A stretch of 64,000 nt of DNA from Meghimatium bilineatum (GCA_034231615.1 CM067310.1:6326010-6390009); one strand, 5' to 3'. Counted from the first letter of the stretch, positions 31,897-42,191 are shown. Numbers and translations are program-made. Notes: generated from the sequence alone by a model not told the origin.

Positions 31897-32019
31897 GCAC
31901 GACCTTGAGGCTATCTATATGTCACACTGTGGACGATTTAAGTCTGCAAATAGGAAGTAATGCCTGGTATAAGTTTCTTCCTTAATGTTTTTCTTGTTTA
32001 TATTCACTCCTGCGTGTTA

Positions 32020-32420
32020 ACAAACAGCGGCACAACGCATTTCTATTCTCTGGACTACGTCCTGTGGAAATCTAGTAGGACCATTATCCTGAGACAAGAG
32101 AGATTCAGCGGGAATTTCTTTTTCTTCTGCGTTCGTTCTCAAACTCCTGCAGATTAGCAGGATGTAGTCCGAAGACAGGAATGCGTTGTGTCATGGTTTA
32201 CAGAATTGCTGCGATATCTGCGCCTTTCGGCCTGGCTCATCCGACTTCAGCACGGCTTTGTGTCACTGACCCTATATGGGATGGGACAGTCAACTCCATC
32301 CCATAACCTCCTTTTACGACATGCGTGGAAGGTAAACAGTGTTGCTATTCTTTTCTCCCCTTTCGGGCCCCGGCAACACACGGGCGTAACGGGAATTTGA
32401 GAATGAACAAAGAAGAAGAT
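32020..32420 (+). mobile_element. SINE-like family A copy split by family B
   Basis: Left part 32028-32117 (GGCACAACGCATTTCTATTC ... GATTCAGCGGGAATTT), right part 32390-32420 (CGGGAATTTGAGAATGAACA, AAGAAGAAGAT). The interruption is the family B copy at 32118-32389. Confidence 0.8.
32118..32389 (-). mobile_element. SINE-like family B nested in family A, 9-bp TSD
   Basis: CGGGAATTT at 32109-32117 repeats exactly at 32390-32398. A short deletion has removed part of the ACCTCCTTAGTCGCC segment. Establishes insertion order: A first, B later. Confidence 0.88.
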
Positions 32421-32809
32421 CCGAATGATAGATATCTAGACACAGGGATATACTACCGGAGTTTCCACGTCACTGTAACGGATGTAAACAAAAAATGGCA
32501 GGTGTTTCCTTTACTATGAGCCTCCTACAAACCCTTCTCCAGAGTAATCCGGCGCGCTGATCCCAACAGCGTCATTCAACTTCGCTGATACGACTATCGC
32601 CAGCCAATGAAAATCACGGATAAAATCTGGTCAGCATATATACCGAAGCTGTTCGCGATCAGCCCGTATGACTATTCTGGAGAGAGGCCTACTTACGTCA
32701 TAAGTGTTTTTTTTAGTTTTACTGGTGAAAATTGGCTATAACGCCCTTCTGACAACTTTCATCAGCATAGCTTAACAAAATTTATATACCACAAGAGGAC
32801 TTCCAGCAT

Positions 32810-33200
32810 GGTTTTGTTTGCACACAATTGTTTCCATGGAGTTGGATATTTATCTAGTGTATCCTTGTGTCTAAAGTTTTTTGTTTTAAAAAAAATTGTT
32901 TCCATGGAGTTGGAAGTATCCTTGTGTCTAAAGTTTTCTGTTTGCAAACAATTGTTTCCATGGAGTTGGAAACTATCTAGTGTATCCTTGTGTCTAAAGT
33001 TTTCTGTTTGCAAACAATTGTTTCCATGGAGTTGGAAACTATCTAGTGTATCCTTGTGTCTAAAGTTTTCTGTTTGCAAACAATTGTTTCCATGGAGTTG
33101 GAAACTATCTAGTGTATCCTTGTGTCTAAAGTTTTCTGTTTGCAAACAATTGTTTCCATGGAGTTGGAAACTATCTAGTGTATCCTTGTGTCTAAAGAGT
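32810..33200. repeat. 66-bp minisatellite, about 5.5 units
   Basis: Unit GTTTCCATGGAGTTGGAAAC + TATCTAGTGTATCCTTGTGT + CTAAAGTTTTCTGTTTGCAA + ACAATT. The first two units are diverged; the last four almost identical. 66 is a multiple of 3, giving spurious open frames on both strands. Confidence 0.95.
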
Positions 33201-33224
33201 CAATGATGCCACACATTATTTGGT

Positions 33225-33295
33225 TGCAATGACCGAGATGTATGAGATAGTCAATTTACTCCGAGATGTATGAGGTAGTCAATTTACTCCGAGAT
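33225..33295. repeat. 33-bp direct duplication
   Basis: GAGATGTATGAG.TAGTCAATTTACTCC repeated in tandem. Confidence 0.75.
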
Positions 33296-33464
33296 CGTGC
33301 TGGCTGGATTATCTGAACCGAGACCACTATTTTTGAAGCCTAAAAGCTCTGGGTATAACCTAATTAGCCTCACGTCCAAAGTTGAAAGTAGCATCTTTCC
33401 CCATAAGAAGTATTCTTTATTTAACATAGACGAGGTCAACCACACATACAACCCTGCTTAGTTC

Positions 33465-33700
33465 TTCTCCTATGTTTGTTCTCAAACTCCTGCAGGTTAG
33501 CAGGCTGCAGTCCACAGAACGGAATGTGCTGTCATAATTTACAGTGTGACTGTGATATATCTGTGCCGTTCGACATGACACATCCGATTTCAGTCAAGAT
33601 TCTGGATCAATTGATCCTGTAAGGAAATGGGACAGGCAACTCAACCCCCAAAAGCCTCCTTAGTCATCTCTTACGACATGCATGGCAGGTAAATCCTGCC
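33465..33700 (-). repeat. SINE-like family B, diverged
   Basis: TTTGTTCTCAAACTCCTGCA, GGCTGCAGTCCACAGAACGG, ACATGACACATCCGATTTCA, AAGCCTCCTTAGTCATCTCT, then lost after AGGTAAA. Confidence 0.7.
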
Positions 33701-33889
33701 ATATTCGGTAGAAGTTTGAGAGCAAATGCATAACAAGAACAGTGACAGTTCACTGGATCATCAATAAAAGATTCTTGGTTGTCTTGAGACAGCTACTTTC
33801 TAGTCGAACCAGCTGTATAAATGGGTACTTAAATGGTGCCGGCAAACGCAGCGAGTAAAGGCACCGGTACCCTCACATTAAAAAGAATT

Positions 33890-34157
33890 AAGGTGTCTGG
33901 TCAACTACTGTTAGTCGGGTCAACTAGTGCCCGCAAGGTCAGCTACTGTTAGTCAGGTCAACTAGTGCCCGCAAGGTCAGCTACTGTTAGTCGGGTCAAC
34001 TAGTGCCAGCAAGGTCAGCTACTGTTAGTCGGGTCAACTAGTGCCAGCAAGGTCAGCTACTGTTAGTCGGGTCAACTAGTGCCAGCAAGGTCAGCTACTG
34101 TTAGTCGGGTCAACTAGTGCCAGCAAGGTCAGCTACTGTTAGTCGGGTCAACTAGAA
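33890..34157. repeat. 38-bp minisatellite, about 7 units
   Basis: Unit GGTCAGCTACTGTTAGTCGG + GTCAACTAGTGCCAGCAA; two early units carry GCCCGC. Ends abruptly against the LINE fragment at 34160. Confidence 0.95.
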
Positions 34158-34159
34158 TT

Positions 34160-34262
34160 TATACCTTTCAGACGTGGATAGATAGAAAAATATGGAGAAC
34201 ATCATGGAAAAAGAAGAAAACAAAATGAGGTTCTAACAAAACTTAATATAAATAAAGAATTT
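34160..34262 (+). pseudogene. RTE-like LINE fragment
   Basis: Parallels 29755-29840 (GATAGATAGAAAAATATGGAGAACATCATGGAAA, described here in pieces): a short RT tail remnant. Confidence 0.5.
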
Positions 34263-34855
34263 TGAAAGTACTCTGCCCTCTAGAATCAGCATTTCGATAC
34301 CATCGTGTCGCTTTAAATGTCCACAACACTGCAGCTTCCTTCTTATGATGGCATTTAGAAGCCACCCTTATTTTAATCTCAGTAATTTCAATGTTCTTCT
34401 TTATTGTATAGTATAATATTATAATATATATTAGAACAAAAATTGGTAAAAGTAAAGAATAAGTCTTCACTGTGCTATAAATAGTGCACTATTTACATTT
34501 TTTAACTACCTAATGTCACGGATTTCCGTTTAACACAAATGAAATTAATGGCTGCCGTGACGTCACATCCCAACAATAACTGAGTTAAACTCTAGACACA
34601 GACGAACTTATGCATAATCTGTTTCTTTTCCAATTCACATATTTAAAAAAAATTTCCTATGATTTGTACTGAGCTATTATTATTTCTGCACGCTATACAC
34701 GGAGCGTGTTGCGCGCACGGCCCGCACGCATTATAAATATTTTTTCTAATCCTAACCGTACTCTAAGTACTTAACCGTAAGCTTAGAACAAAGGTCACAG
34801 CGAGGATTTATACTTTACTTATGTCCAAAAATTAATTTGCAATGAACAGTGGATT
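34263..34855. other. Low-repeat region, nothing recognised
   Basis: Left part of the least repetitive island of the window. A G/C-rich patch near 34690-34735 (GTTGCGCGCACGGCCCGCAC) stands out from AT-rich surroundings. No coding frame recognised. Confidence 0.45.
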
Positions 34856-34859
34856 GTAG

Positions 34860-35045
34860 AAGGAAACGAAGCAAACAAAGAAATTTTTAGATTGATAAAA
34901 TCAAGAAAGGAATGGTCTGGACATGATTTTTCTACACTTCTCTGAATGGCTGCGGATAGAATTGTTTGGAGGACTTTTTTATTTTGCAGTCTCCAGTGTG
35001 GCACCTCTATGGCCTGATGGGTCTTATTATAACTATAGTATTAGG
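34860..35045 (+). pseudogene. RTE-type LINE C-terminal fragment, subfamily c
   Basis: AAGGAATGGTCTGGACATGA ... GCTGCGGATAGAATTGTTTG ... CCAGTGTGGCACCTCTATGG: the end of the EW.G.D.STL....DRI.WRT...VAPL.P segment, with stops. Confidence 0.6.
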
Positions 35046-35532
35046 CTAGGTTATATGATTATATGTAATGTATAGGCCATATAGAGTAGTTAGTAGGGCC
35101 TCTGCCTCCTAAACTTTTACTAATATGTCCATATTATTATTGTATCATGCTTGTAAGTGTATGGTCTACAACTAAAATACATTCAATAAATTAGACTAAA
35201 CAAATACAATTACATTGACACTCACAACTATAGGCCCCTGTAGAGTACAGTAGATAGGATTAATTTAATCCGGATTATTAAGTAATAAAATAAAGGATAG
35301 AGGGGATACACTTTAGTTTAGCGTAAAGTGGAACAAAATGCAGAGTTGGGAGTAGAAATCAAGGTTAAAGGTTGACCTAAGACCCAGTAACTAGCTTAAC
35401 TAATTACTATTAATATTATAATAATAAATGCACTACCTACCTACACTGCCGACGCCTACTAACTACACACTACACTACTTAGTGCTACATTTAGGTCCGA
35501 CTTGCTTAAGAAAGAGTTATATCTCAACTTAC
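35046..35532. other. AT-rich, low-repeat intron sequence
   Basis: Lies just downstream (gene sense) of candidate exon 1. No array or recognised repeat. Confidence 0.45.
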
Positions 35533-35565
35533 CGTTACTTCGTAGATTTTCTTTCTCGACGACAT
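35533..35565 (-). CDS. Candidate first coding exon of the SLC7 transporter
   Basis: The minus strand reads an ATG at 35565-35563, then MSSRKKIYEVT (11 codons), directly followed by GTAAGT (35532-35527), a strong splice donor. It ends in phase 0, exactly what exon 2 (phase 0, no Met) needs. An in-frame TAG lies immediately before the ATG, so translation cannot start further upstream in this exon. The basic peptide would be the start of the cytosolic N-terminus. The position lies in the least repetitive stretch of the window. The context at -3 (T) is weak. If right, intron 1 is about 26 kb. The link is inferred; cDNA would settle it. Confidence 0.5.
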
Positions 35566-36420
35566 CTATTCCCTGTTGTATTTCGCTTTCTTTAAGTCTT
35601 ACAAGAACTAAACTCAGCAAAAGTTACTGAATATTGCACAAAAACTGTTTGAGTTTGAAAGGAAACAGGAAACTGTTTGGACTTCTCAGTAAGTCAAAGT
35701 CAAGCTATTACTTGACGACGTAGACTCTCTCCTCGTGTTCACATCCATGTGTTAAACAATAATTAGGTCAAGTAGAAATTACAATTGTCACAACAATAAC
35801 ACAGACCTTATTAACTAGAATAAACAGAAGTATGACTACATAAATGTCTGGTGCCAAATTTCTCCCGAGAAATCCTTGTAAATTTACTTAAAACCTATAA
35901 TAAAGGCTTCTTCTAAAAGGAGTCTGACCGTCTGCAACGAAAACAGGTCGCGGACAATAACTCTTAGCACACAAACGTAAAGGCGATTCTAGTTATATCC
36001 CCTTGCACCATTTTTGAACCTAACCCAAATAGAATTTTATTAGACTTTGGAGTTTTGATAACTTTACTTCTTGCCCAACTCCAGAATTGCGCAGTTAAAA
36101 AGAGTACGTGATAAGTGATTCTCAAAGTTCTTGTTCTACGTAACATTTTCACTATGTTAGTGTTTTAAGAATGTTTTCTTCCATTTTCTAAATAGTCGGT
36201 CTCAAAGTATCACACCTATAGCACTTCAAAGTATAGTTCTCTATCTCCAGTGGAAGTTAGACGCTGATATGGATGAACTTTACTGTGGTCAATGAACTGT
36301 ACTGTGGTCACCAGTCATGAGACAGGACCGTAGAGCCTGCCCGACAGAGCTGTTTGCTCTGGTGGCAATAGTTTTCTTCTTGTGGTGTCTTACATTGGGC
36401 AATTCTGCAAAATATATAAC
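35566..36420. other. Low-repeat island upstream of candidate exon 1
   Basis: In gene sense this would hold the 5' UTR and promoter. No TATA box or initiator was assigned with confidence. No repeat family was recognised until about 36425. Confidence 0.35.
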
Positions 36421-36424
36421 ATGC

Positions 36425-36935
36425 TCTTCAGTAGGAAGCAAGTCAAAATCTTGAAATATTTCGGTACATTAACTACATCAGATGGAAGTTTTGTAATAAA
36501 GGAGTAAAATGTAGAATAACGCAGGCAAATGCAACATTTCACAAGATTAAGAACATTGTATATAATATATCATTGTCATCTGAGATGAGAAAGAGAGTTC
36601 TTAGAAGTTATAGGCTATAGAGCCAATTCTGATGTATGCATGTGGATCTTGGACACGCAGCAGAATAGTAAAAAATTATATTGAGGCAGAAAAGTTGTGG
36701 TTTTATAGAAAAATGTTAAGAACACCATGGACATATAAAAAGCGTAATGAAGATATCTTTAAAGAAGTTAATTCAGAAATAGCTGCTTACCAGCATCAGA
36801 AAGAGATAGTCTGTATTTTGGACACATCATGAAAAGAGGGAAGATGGAACATATTGTATAACAGGCAAATTGAAGAACAAGAGAGAAGATGCTTGGTAAC
36901 CTAGCATTGTGGCATGGGAGAACATCGGTATCGGT
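36425..36935 (+). pseudogene. RTE-type LINE 3' part, decayed
   Basis: KQVKILKYFGTLTTSDGS, then after breaks GSWTRSRIVKNYIEAEKLWF, YRKMLRTPWTYKKRNEDIFK, EVNSEI. Same order as subfamily b (QFKYLGTIITADGRS...WFYRRMLRIPWT) but strongly diverged. Confidence 0.7.
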
Positions 36936-36936
36936 A

Positions 36937-37105
36937 ACACTTTTTCCAGCACACTAAGCTGTGAAGGCCCGCACTACAAACATGTCTAACCACTGATCCA
37001 TCTGTATATATGATCACATTCCCTTCACCGGAGTTCTAATTGACCAATGCCTGCATCATTCCTTGCTTGCCCTATCAATGTTTTACAAAAAGGAGCCACA
37101 TACAC
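36937..37105 (-). pseudogene. Short copy of the RNase H LINE linker
   Basis: Minus-strand copy of the 39400-39610 segment (GCACACTAAGCTGTGAAGGCCCGCACTACAAACAT on the plus strand, in pieces), covering the YTDGSV start of the RNase H domain. Confidence 0.6.
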
Positions 37106-37344
37106 GGAAACCTATAGACAAGAAGGAGTTGGTTGTTCAACAACGCCCCCCCACCCCGTAGATAAGAGTTGGTTGTTCAACTCCCCCTCCCCCTTTAATA
37201 AGTCAGCCTATGACTTTTAGTACTAGGGATTTTTACAGTAACGGTGATTACTAGTCTGACTATGACGTCATTGAAGTTGATACAAATGAAAAAAAATAAC
37301 ATATGGCTGAGCTGCTGTAAAACAACAAAACTAACATTCCTAAG

Positions 37345-37915
37345 AGATTGCATATTCCCAGTGACAATATATGGGTGTGAATCCTGTACAATCACCAACA
37401 AAGTGAAAAATAAAATAGCAGTATTTGAAACATGTTAAAGAAAAATCCTCACAATACGATGGACTAAAAAATCACCAATGTAACCATATTGAGAGAAATT
37501 AATGTTAAAAAAACTGGCCAAATAGCGTGGTTCTTTTAAGAAAACGACAATATTTTGCCCATATCAAACGCCATGACAGCCAACAATGCAGATCAGGATG
37601 CCAGGGAGACGAATAGGAGACAGATGGTAGGTAGTTAATGAGTTTACCTCTCTTTTGGAGAGGCGTGCCCCTTTCAACCAACGGACAACAAAGTCCAATT
37701 AGGTTATATCAAGACACACTACCATAAAATATTAGAGGTAACAAAGACCCCAGTAATGAATGTTGGTAGAAGACAGATCAAGAAGATGAGCGCAAGATAT
37801 CAAAGACCACCTGAACAAGACAGTAATAGAAGCAGGCAGAATGACTAAAGATTGGCAGAAGTTTCGAAAGGCTGTGATGACTGCTACATTCTATTCAGGC
37901 TATGGTACATGATGA
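37345..37915 (+). pseudogene. RTE-like LINE 3' end interrupted by a 120-bp repeat
   Basis: Left: FPVTIYGCESCTITNKVKNK, IAVFETC, ILREINVKK-like, then KRQYF.HIKRHDSQQ. Right of the insert (37627-37745): GRRQIKKMSARYQ..., MTKDWQKFRKAVMTATFYSG, YGT with TGATGATGATGATT tail. Frames are broken in several places. Confidence 0.7.
37627..37745 (+). repeat. Dispersed ~115-bp repeat, copy 1
   Basis: GGTAGTTAATGAGTTTACCT, CTTTTGGAGAGGCGTGCCCC, TTTCAACCAACGGACAA, AAGTCCAATTAGGTTATATC, GACACACTACCATAAAATAT. Also at 41553-41672 (plus) and 40145-40255 (minus). Here it sits inside a LINE copy. Confidence 0.75.
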
Positions 37916-38701
37916 TGATGATTAGGAACTTGGTCAAAATGTGAGAAAATGGGTACCCCCCCCCCCCCCACCTACGTGTTTTCAATGAGAGTTAATTAAA
38001 TTTCTTATCACAAACAGGAAGTTGCATACGAAGTCAGTAAAATGTGGGGAAATGGGTCAATATTGCATATGAAGTAAGTAAAAGGTAGGAAAATGAGTAA
38101 ACATTGCACACTTAATCAGTAAAACGTGGGGAAATGAGTAAACATACCACATGGTCAGTAAAATGTGGGAAAATGGGTAAACATTGCACACGAAATCATA
38201 CATTGCACAACCTTTTCCATTTTTCCTTTTTAAAAAAAAAATTGGTCTTTCTTACTTGAAACGCCCCTACGGCCGTGAACACATGGATTTGAAGAAGCGA
38301 TGAGCTGAGTATTACATATAACATGGCAGACCCGTAAAAAGAGAGAGGGGAATCTTTGGAGTGTTCATCTTTTCCCACTCCGTAGACGTTTATATCGGAG
38401 CATGACTTTCAGTGCTAGAAACGTGGCCAAAATTTGGGCCAACCCTCCCCCCCCCCCCCCCACCGATTTCTCACAAAAAAGTAATCCTATTTCTCATCAA
38501 AAGTGATATCTGACACACGAAAACGTATGGATGATACTTGTTAGGTAAAAATCCTGGGTCAAAGGACATGAACCTATAGACCGCTGGATCATCAACTAAC
38601 CAAGTGAAAACCCTACATAAGGAGAATATATATACAATCGTGCTGCAGGGACCTCTTATGTTTTATAGAACTGGGTTGCTAAACCCTTTTATGTCACTGA
38701 A

Positions 38702-38824
38702 TAAGGTCAGTCTGACTATTGTTGTGCTTTTCGTTGACTGAGTAGTGTATATATGAGTATATTATAAATGTATATTATAAATAAATGGTTAATGAAAAGC
38801 ATGGGAATAGTCGGAGTGACCTTA
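38702..38824. mobile_element. MITE with ~35-bp inverted repeats
   Basis: TAAGGTCAGTCTGACTATT ... GTGCTTTTCGTTGA pairs with TTAATGAAAAGCATGGGAAT ... GTCGGAGTGACCTTA. The inner arm resembles the CCCGTGATTTTCATTGG hairpins elsewhere. Confidence 0.7.
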
Positions 38825-39019
38825 CGAAAGTTAGCTAATCGTCGGATCATCATTACTGCACTCCGGACAAATCCATAAAGGATCCGATCTCTCCCTGAGT
38901 GTATCCGCCATTATAGCTCTGCTGACAGTTCTGGTTCTATATTGATTGACCATCATTCTTCTGCTTCCCTCTTGCGACATCACATCTTAAGCCGTGTTCC
39001 TTATTTCTAATCATTGAAT

Positions 39020-39804
39020 AAGAATCATCACCCACGCCGTCCACTTTCACGTGCTGTCTCCGTTTGGGAATTCAACATATCTGCCTGATCTATTGCTCCC
39101 CCTGGGGTGTAGCAACATCCTGACATTAGCACTTCAGCTCTTTCGTTGCCCCGAACACCAACATGCCCAGACATGAAAATAAAAGTCACCATTTCCAACC
39201 TCGACCTTCTCAATATCTCAGTCCATTGTTCATGAACGACACCTTTTTGTACTCTCATAATCATGCTCATCGAGTTACTCAGGATACAGGTACAACCTTT
39301 TGTGAGCTGACCCATTCTAATGCCATAGTCATCGTTATGATCTCCATAGTCATACTACTCGTAGTCACAGCAGAAAGTCCACTATCTTCCCTAACATTTT
39401 TCACTGCACACTGAGCTGTGAAGGCCCGCACTACAAACATATATAACCACTGATCCATCTGTGTATATAATCACATCCCTTTGACCGGAGTTCTCATTGA
39501 CCAATGCCTGCACCTAAGTCTCCCCCATTTCTTGCTTGCCCTTCATCAGAGTTCTCATTGACCAATGCCTGCACCTCAGTCTCCACCGCCACTGGCCTCC
39601 ATTCCTCGCTTGCCCTATCAAGTGTTATTGTAACATTGAAAGAAGAAGTTTTGCAATCCATGGGCGGCGTATCCAATCCGCACCTGCAGCTACATCCTGC
39701 AACCTACACACACTTTGTATGATATCCTCTGCCCGTCCCATCCACGATTTTGCTCTCTTCAGTCTACGACCTTTGACTTTAAGGATTTCGGGATGTTCTT
39801 TATC
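39020..39804 (-). pseudogene. LINE fragment: linker and RNase H domain
   Basis: Minus strand: ILKVKGRRLKRAKSWMGRAE, DIIQSVCRLQDVAAGADWIR, ITLDRASEEWRPVAVETEVQ, IYTDGSV, SAVTTSSMTMEI, then FIFMSGHVGVRGNERAE. Same family as 2215-3132, and the linker motif (SWM..A...Q.VC) is shared. Frame changes and stops are present; part of 39490-39610 is duplicated (TGACCAATGCCTGCACCT twice). Confidence 0.7.
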
Positions 39805-39979
39805 CAGTGGCGTAGCGTGGGTCAATGGCGCCCGGGGCGGAAGCATAATTTTCCGCCCTTGTGACATGAAAAAAATATGTCAGTGATTATGAAAGACTGG
39901 ACGAAAATAAATTTGCCGCCCTCCCGATGATGCCGCCCGGGGCGATCCGCACCTCCGCCCCCTCTCGCTTCGCCACTGG
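39805..39979. mobile_element. hAT-like MITE
   Basis: Left end CAGTGGCGTAGCG and right end CGCTTCGCCACTG form 13-bp inverted repeats with one mismatch; GGCGCCCGGGGCGG and CGCCCGGGGCGATCCGC lie inside. CAGTGGCG(T/A)AGC ends are typical of hAT non-autonomous elements. An 8-bp target duplication was not apparent. Sits at the edge of the LINE fragment. Confidence 0.6.
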
Positions 39980-40144
39980 TTGCGGGGCATAAACTTTGGC
40001 ACGGCAAAGGCACTTAAATCCCATTTCAATGTTTTCATTATTTTGATGGGCATTTTGATGCCCGGTGCGACCACAACGCCCTCGGCACGCCCACCACTCA
40101 AGGACACGGGGAAGAATATGCTAACAAAGATGGCGGAAATCCCG

Positions 40145-40255
40145 TGAATTATAGCTTGTGTCCTGATATAGCCTAATTGGACTTTGTCGCTGGTTGAAAG
40201 GAGCACGCCTCTCCAAAAGAGAGGCAAACTCATTAACCTAGCTACCTATGAATTA
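40145..40255 (-). repeat. Dispersed ~115-bp repeat, copy 2
   Basis: Reverse complement of 37627-37745: GTGTCCTGATATAGCCTAAT, GACTTTGTCGCTGGTTGAAA, GGAGCACGCCTCTCCAAAAG. Confidence 0.75.
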
Positions 40256-40261
40256 TAGCAA

Positions 40262-40360
40262 TATTTAGCTTAAAGCTGCATAATTACGTGCTATGAATGA
40301 TACTCTCGGCTGGCGCGTATCGCTTTGTTGAGACGGATGGAATACATATGGGATAACCCA
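40262..40360 (+). repeat. tRNA-SINE body fragment
   Basis: ATAATTACGTGCTATGAATG ... CGCTTTGTTGAGACGGATGG matches the body of the SINEs at 48195-48435 and 31370-31690. Head missing. Confidence 0.6.
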
Positions 40361-40494
40361 ACTACAATTAAATAAATCCTCTATGTCTTGTCAACACTTT
40401 CCTCTATATAACCACATCACTGTTGCCTCTAATTTTTCCACTATCCTGTTTATCTATTGCCAAATTTAGCATAAATATTTTAGAGTCAGTGGTA

Positions 40495-40895
40495 GGTCCT
40501 TATATAGGCCTGAGAAGATTACAGGCTTTCGAGTACAAATGCTACAGACAAATTCTACGAATTTCCTATAGGGAACATAAGACCAATGTGTACGTAAAAA
40601 ATAAAGTAGAGATGTGTGCAGGAGTTCAGGAACCATTGCTTTCAATAGTGAAACGACGAAAACTAGCATGGTTCGGACATGTATGCAGACATGATTCCTT
40701 GTCAAAAACAATACTACAGGGAACTGTCGAGGGGGGGGGGGCGGAGGAGAGAAAATAAAGGCATGGACAGACAGCATCAAGGACAATATATTTCCACTCA
40801 TCCGTATCGCTAGGATATAATTCGCTGGAGGACTCTGTGTGCTGAAGCAACCAATGTGGCACCCCTACGACCGTGAAGGGTTATGGTTTATTGAT
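40495..40895 (+). pseudogene. RTE-type LINE 3' end, subfamily c, frameshifted
   Basis: GLRRLQAFEYKCYRQILRIS, YREHKTNVYVKNKVEMCAGV, QEPLLSIVKRRKLAWFGHVC, RHDSLSKTILQGTVEGG, then a G run at about 40732-40741 shifts the frame. The end CCAATGTGGCACCCCTACGA matches 26340. Over the overlapping part it is nearly the same sequence as 25985-26370. Confidence 0.8.
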
Positions 40896-41067
40896 ATAGG
40901 CCTAGCCATGAAACTCTCTTCAGAGCTTCTAATGACAGTGACATATTACATAGCATATTCTTCTCAACATCTTAACTAGAAATCTGTGTACCCATACAAA
41001 TAGAAAATGTATTTCTTTTTAGATGTATAGATCTATAATGGTACATATGGTATGCATGGCCTATTCT

Positions 41068-41545
41068 TCTTCTTCTGCGTTCATTCTCTTATAACCACAA
41101 CGAATAAATCGTGAGATTTCCGCCGGCGAGAGCGAAGTACGCTGTGCCACAAGTTCCACAGTTGAACTGTGTTATTTGTACCTCGATTGGCTCACTTTGT
41201 GGTCTAGACAACCGAGTCCCAGCACATCTGTTTTTGTCATGCCTTTAATTCGGCTTCCCTAGCCCGTGACAGCCTGCCTATCTGTCGACAGTCACGTGGT
41301 TGCGTAGTGACTCTTCACCAAGACGATTGTCGTTCACGTCTATCTCGCGCGAGGTGTTCCGCCGTCTGTGAACCTGCCTCGTGTAATTCGACGTTCTACG
41401 CCTATGCCCCTCGGATGCTGTACATTTTCCTTCCACGAGAAGTGTTGGACCATGGCTCTTTCGTCTTCTTAGCAGAGGTGTCGTTCACCGACAGCAGTGA
41501 ACCCCTAGCCCAATTCCGAGTCTCCAACCACGACATGACTTATAA
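41068..41545 (-). mobile_element. Family C retroposon, 5'-truncated, GAAGAAG tail
   Basis: In element orientation (minus) it runs from about CCTAGCCC-like sequence at 41540 through ATTACACGAGGCAGGTTCAC, GGCGGAACACCTCGCGCGAG, GGCTGTCACGGGCTAGGGAA, CTCGCCGGCGGAAATCTCAC to GAGAATGAACGCAGAAGAAGAAG. It parallels the last ~430 bp of 44091-45424, but its tail is that of families A and B rather than (AAAC)n. Confidence 0.75.
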
Positions 41546-41552
41546 TAGTACT

Positions 41553-41672
41553 GGGTAGTTAATGAGTTTGCCTCTCTTTTGGAGGGGCGTGCTCCTTTCA
41601 ACCAGCGGACAAAGTCCAATTAGGTTATATCAGGACACACTACCATAAAATATTAGAGGTAACAAAGACCCC
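41553..41672 (+). repeat. Dispersed ~115-bp repeat, copy 3
   Basis: GGGTAGTTAATGAGTTTGCC, CTTTTGGAGGGGCGTGCTCC, TTTCAACCAGCGGACAAAGT. Starts where the family C copy ends. Confidence 0.75.
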
Positions 41673-41710
41673 CATCGATATAAGATAATCTTAAAACAGG
41701 ATTATTATAA

Positions 41711-42191
41711 TAGTACTGGTCTAATTGCACCAGTATATACCTTCTTCAAAGTTGCCTCATTGGTTCCCCAGTTTGCTCCTTTCAATTTCCTCAGGAAGGC
41801 AAGTTTCTTTCTTCCCTTTACTTCTATTTTCTCAATGTGAGGCATCCATGTCAGTCTCTTATCTAGCGTAGTGCCCAAGTACACCGGCTCATCTTCTGTT
41901 TGGATATGTACATTTCCGAGTTTTATCTCTCCTGCTTTGTTCTTATTTGAGAGTGTGAAGAGTGTTGTTGAGGACTTTTCAGCATTTATCTTTACCATCC
42001 ATTTATCTGCCCATGCTGCTATGTTGTCTGCTGCATTTTGTATTTTGTTGTTGGCGATCTTTAGATGTTCTTCTACACACCACCATCAGTGGTCATCAGC
42101 GTACATTGCAGCTTTTACACCTTGTGGCTATTCACAAATTATATCATTTATGAAGACAAGAAACAGAGTTGGAGACAATACTGAGCCTTGA
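41711..42191 (-). pseudogene. LINE RT palm fragment: left arm of an inverted duplication
   Basis: Minus strand: HGVPQGSVLSPTLFLVFIND, then IICE-stop-PQGVKAAMYADD, KIANNKIQNAADNIAAWADK, WMVKINAEKSSTTLFTLSNK, YLGTTLDKRLTWMPHIEK. PQGSVLSP and YADD are RT motifs 4 and 5 of a non-LTR reverse transcriptase. An in-frame stop lies between them. Some bases after YADD are scrambled relative to the other arm. Confidence 0.85.

Noticed and set aside
32762..33206. Open frames on both strands of the 66-bp array
   Set aside because: Unit length is a multiple of three; no similarity to a protein.
35964..36152. 62-codon minus-strand frame upstream of candidate exon 1
   Set aside because: No recognisable protein features and no supporting splice pattern; treated as chance.
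36360..36420. Promoter elements (TATA box) near candidate exon 1
   Set aside because: AT-rich words are frequent here and none stands out at a fixed distance; no call made.
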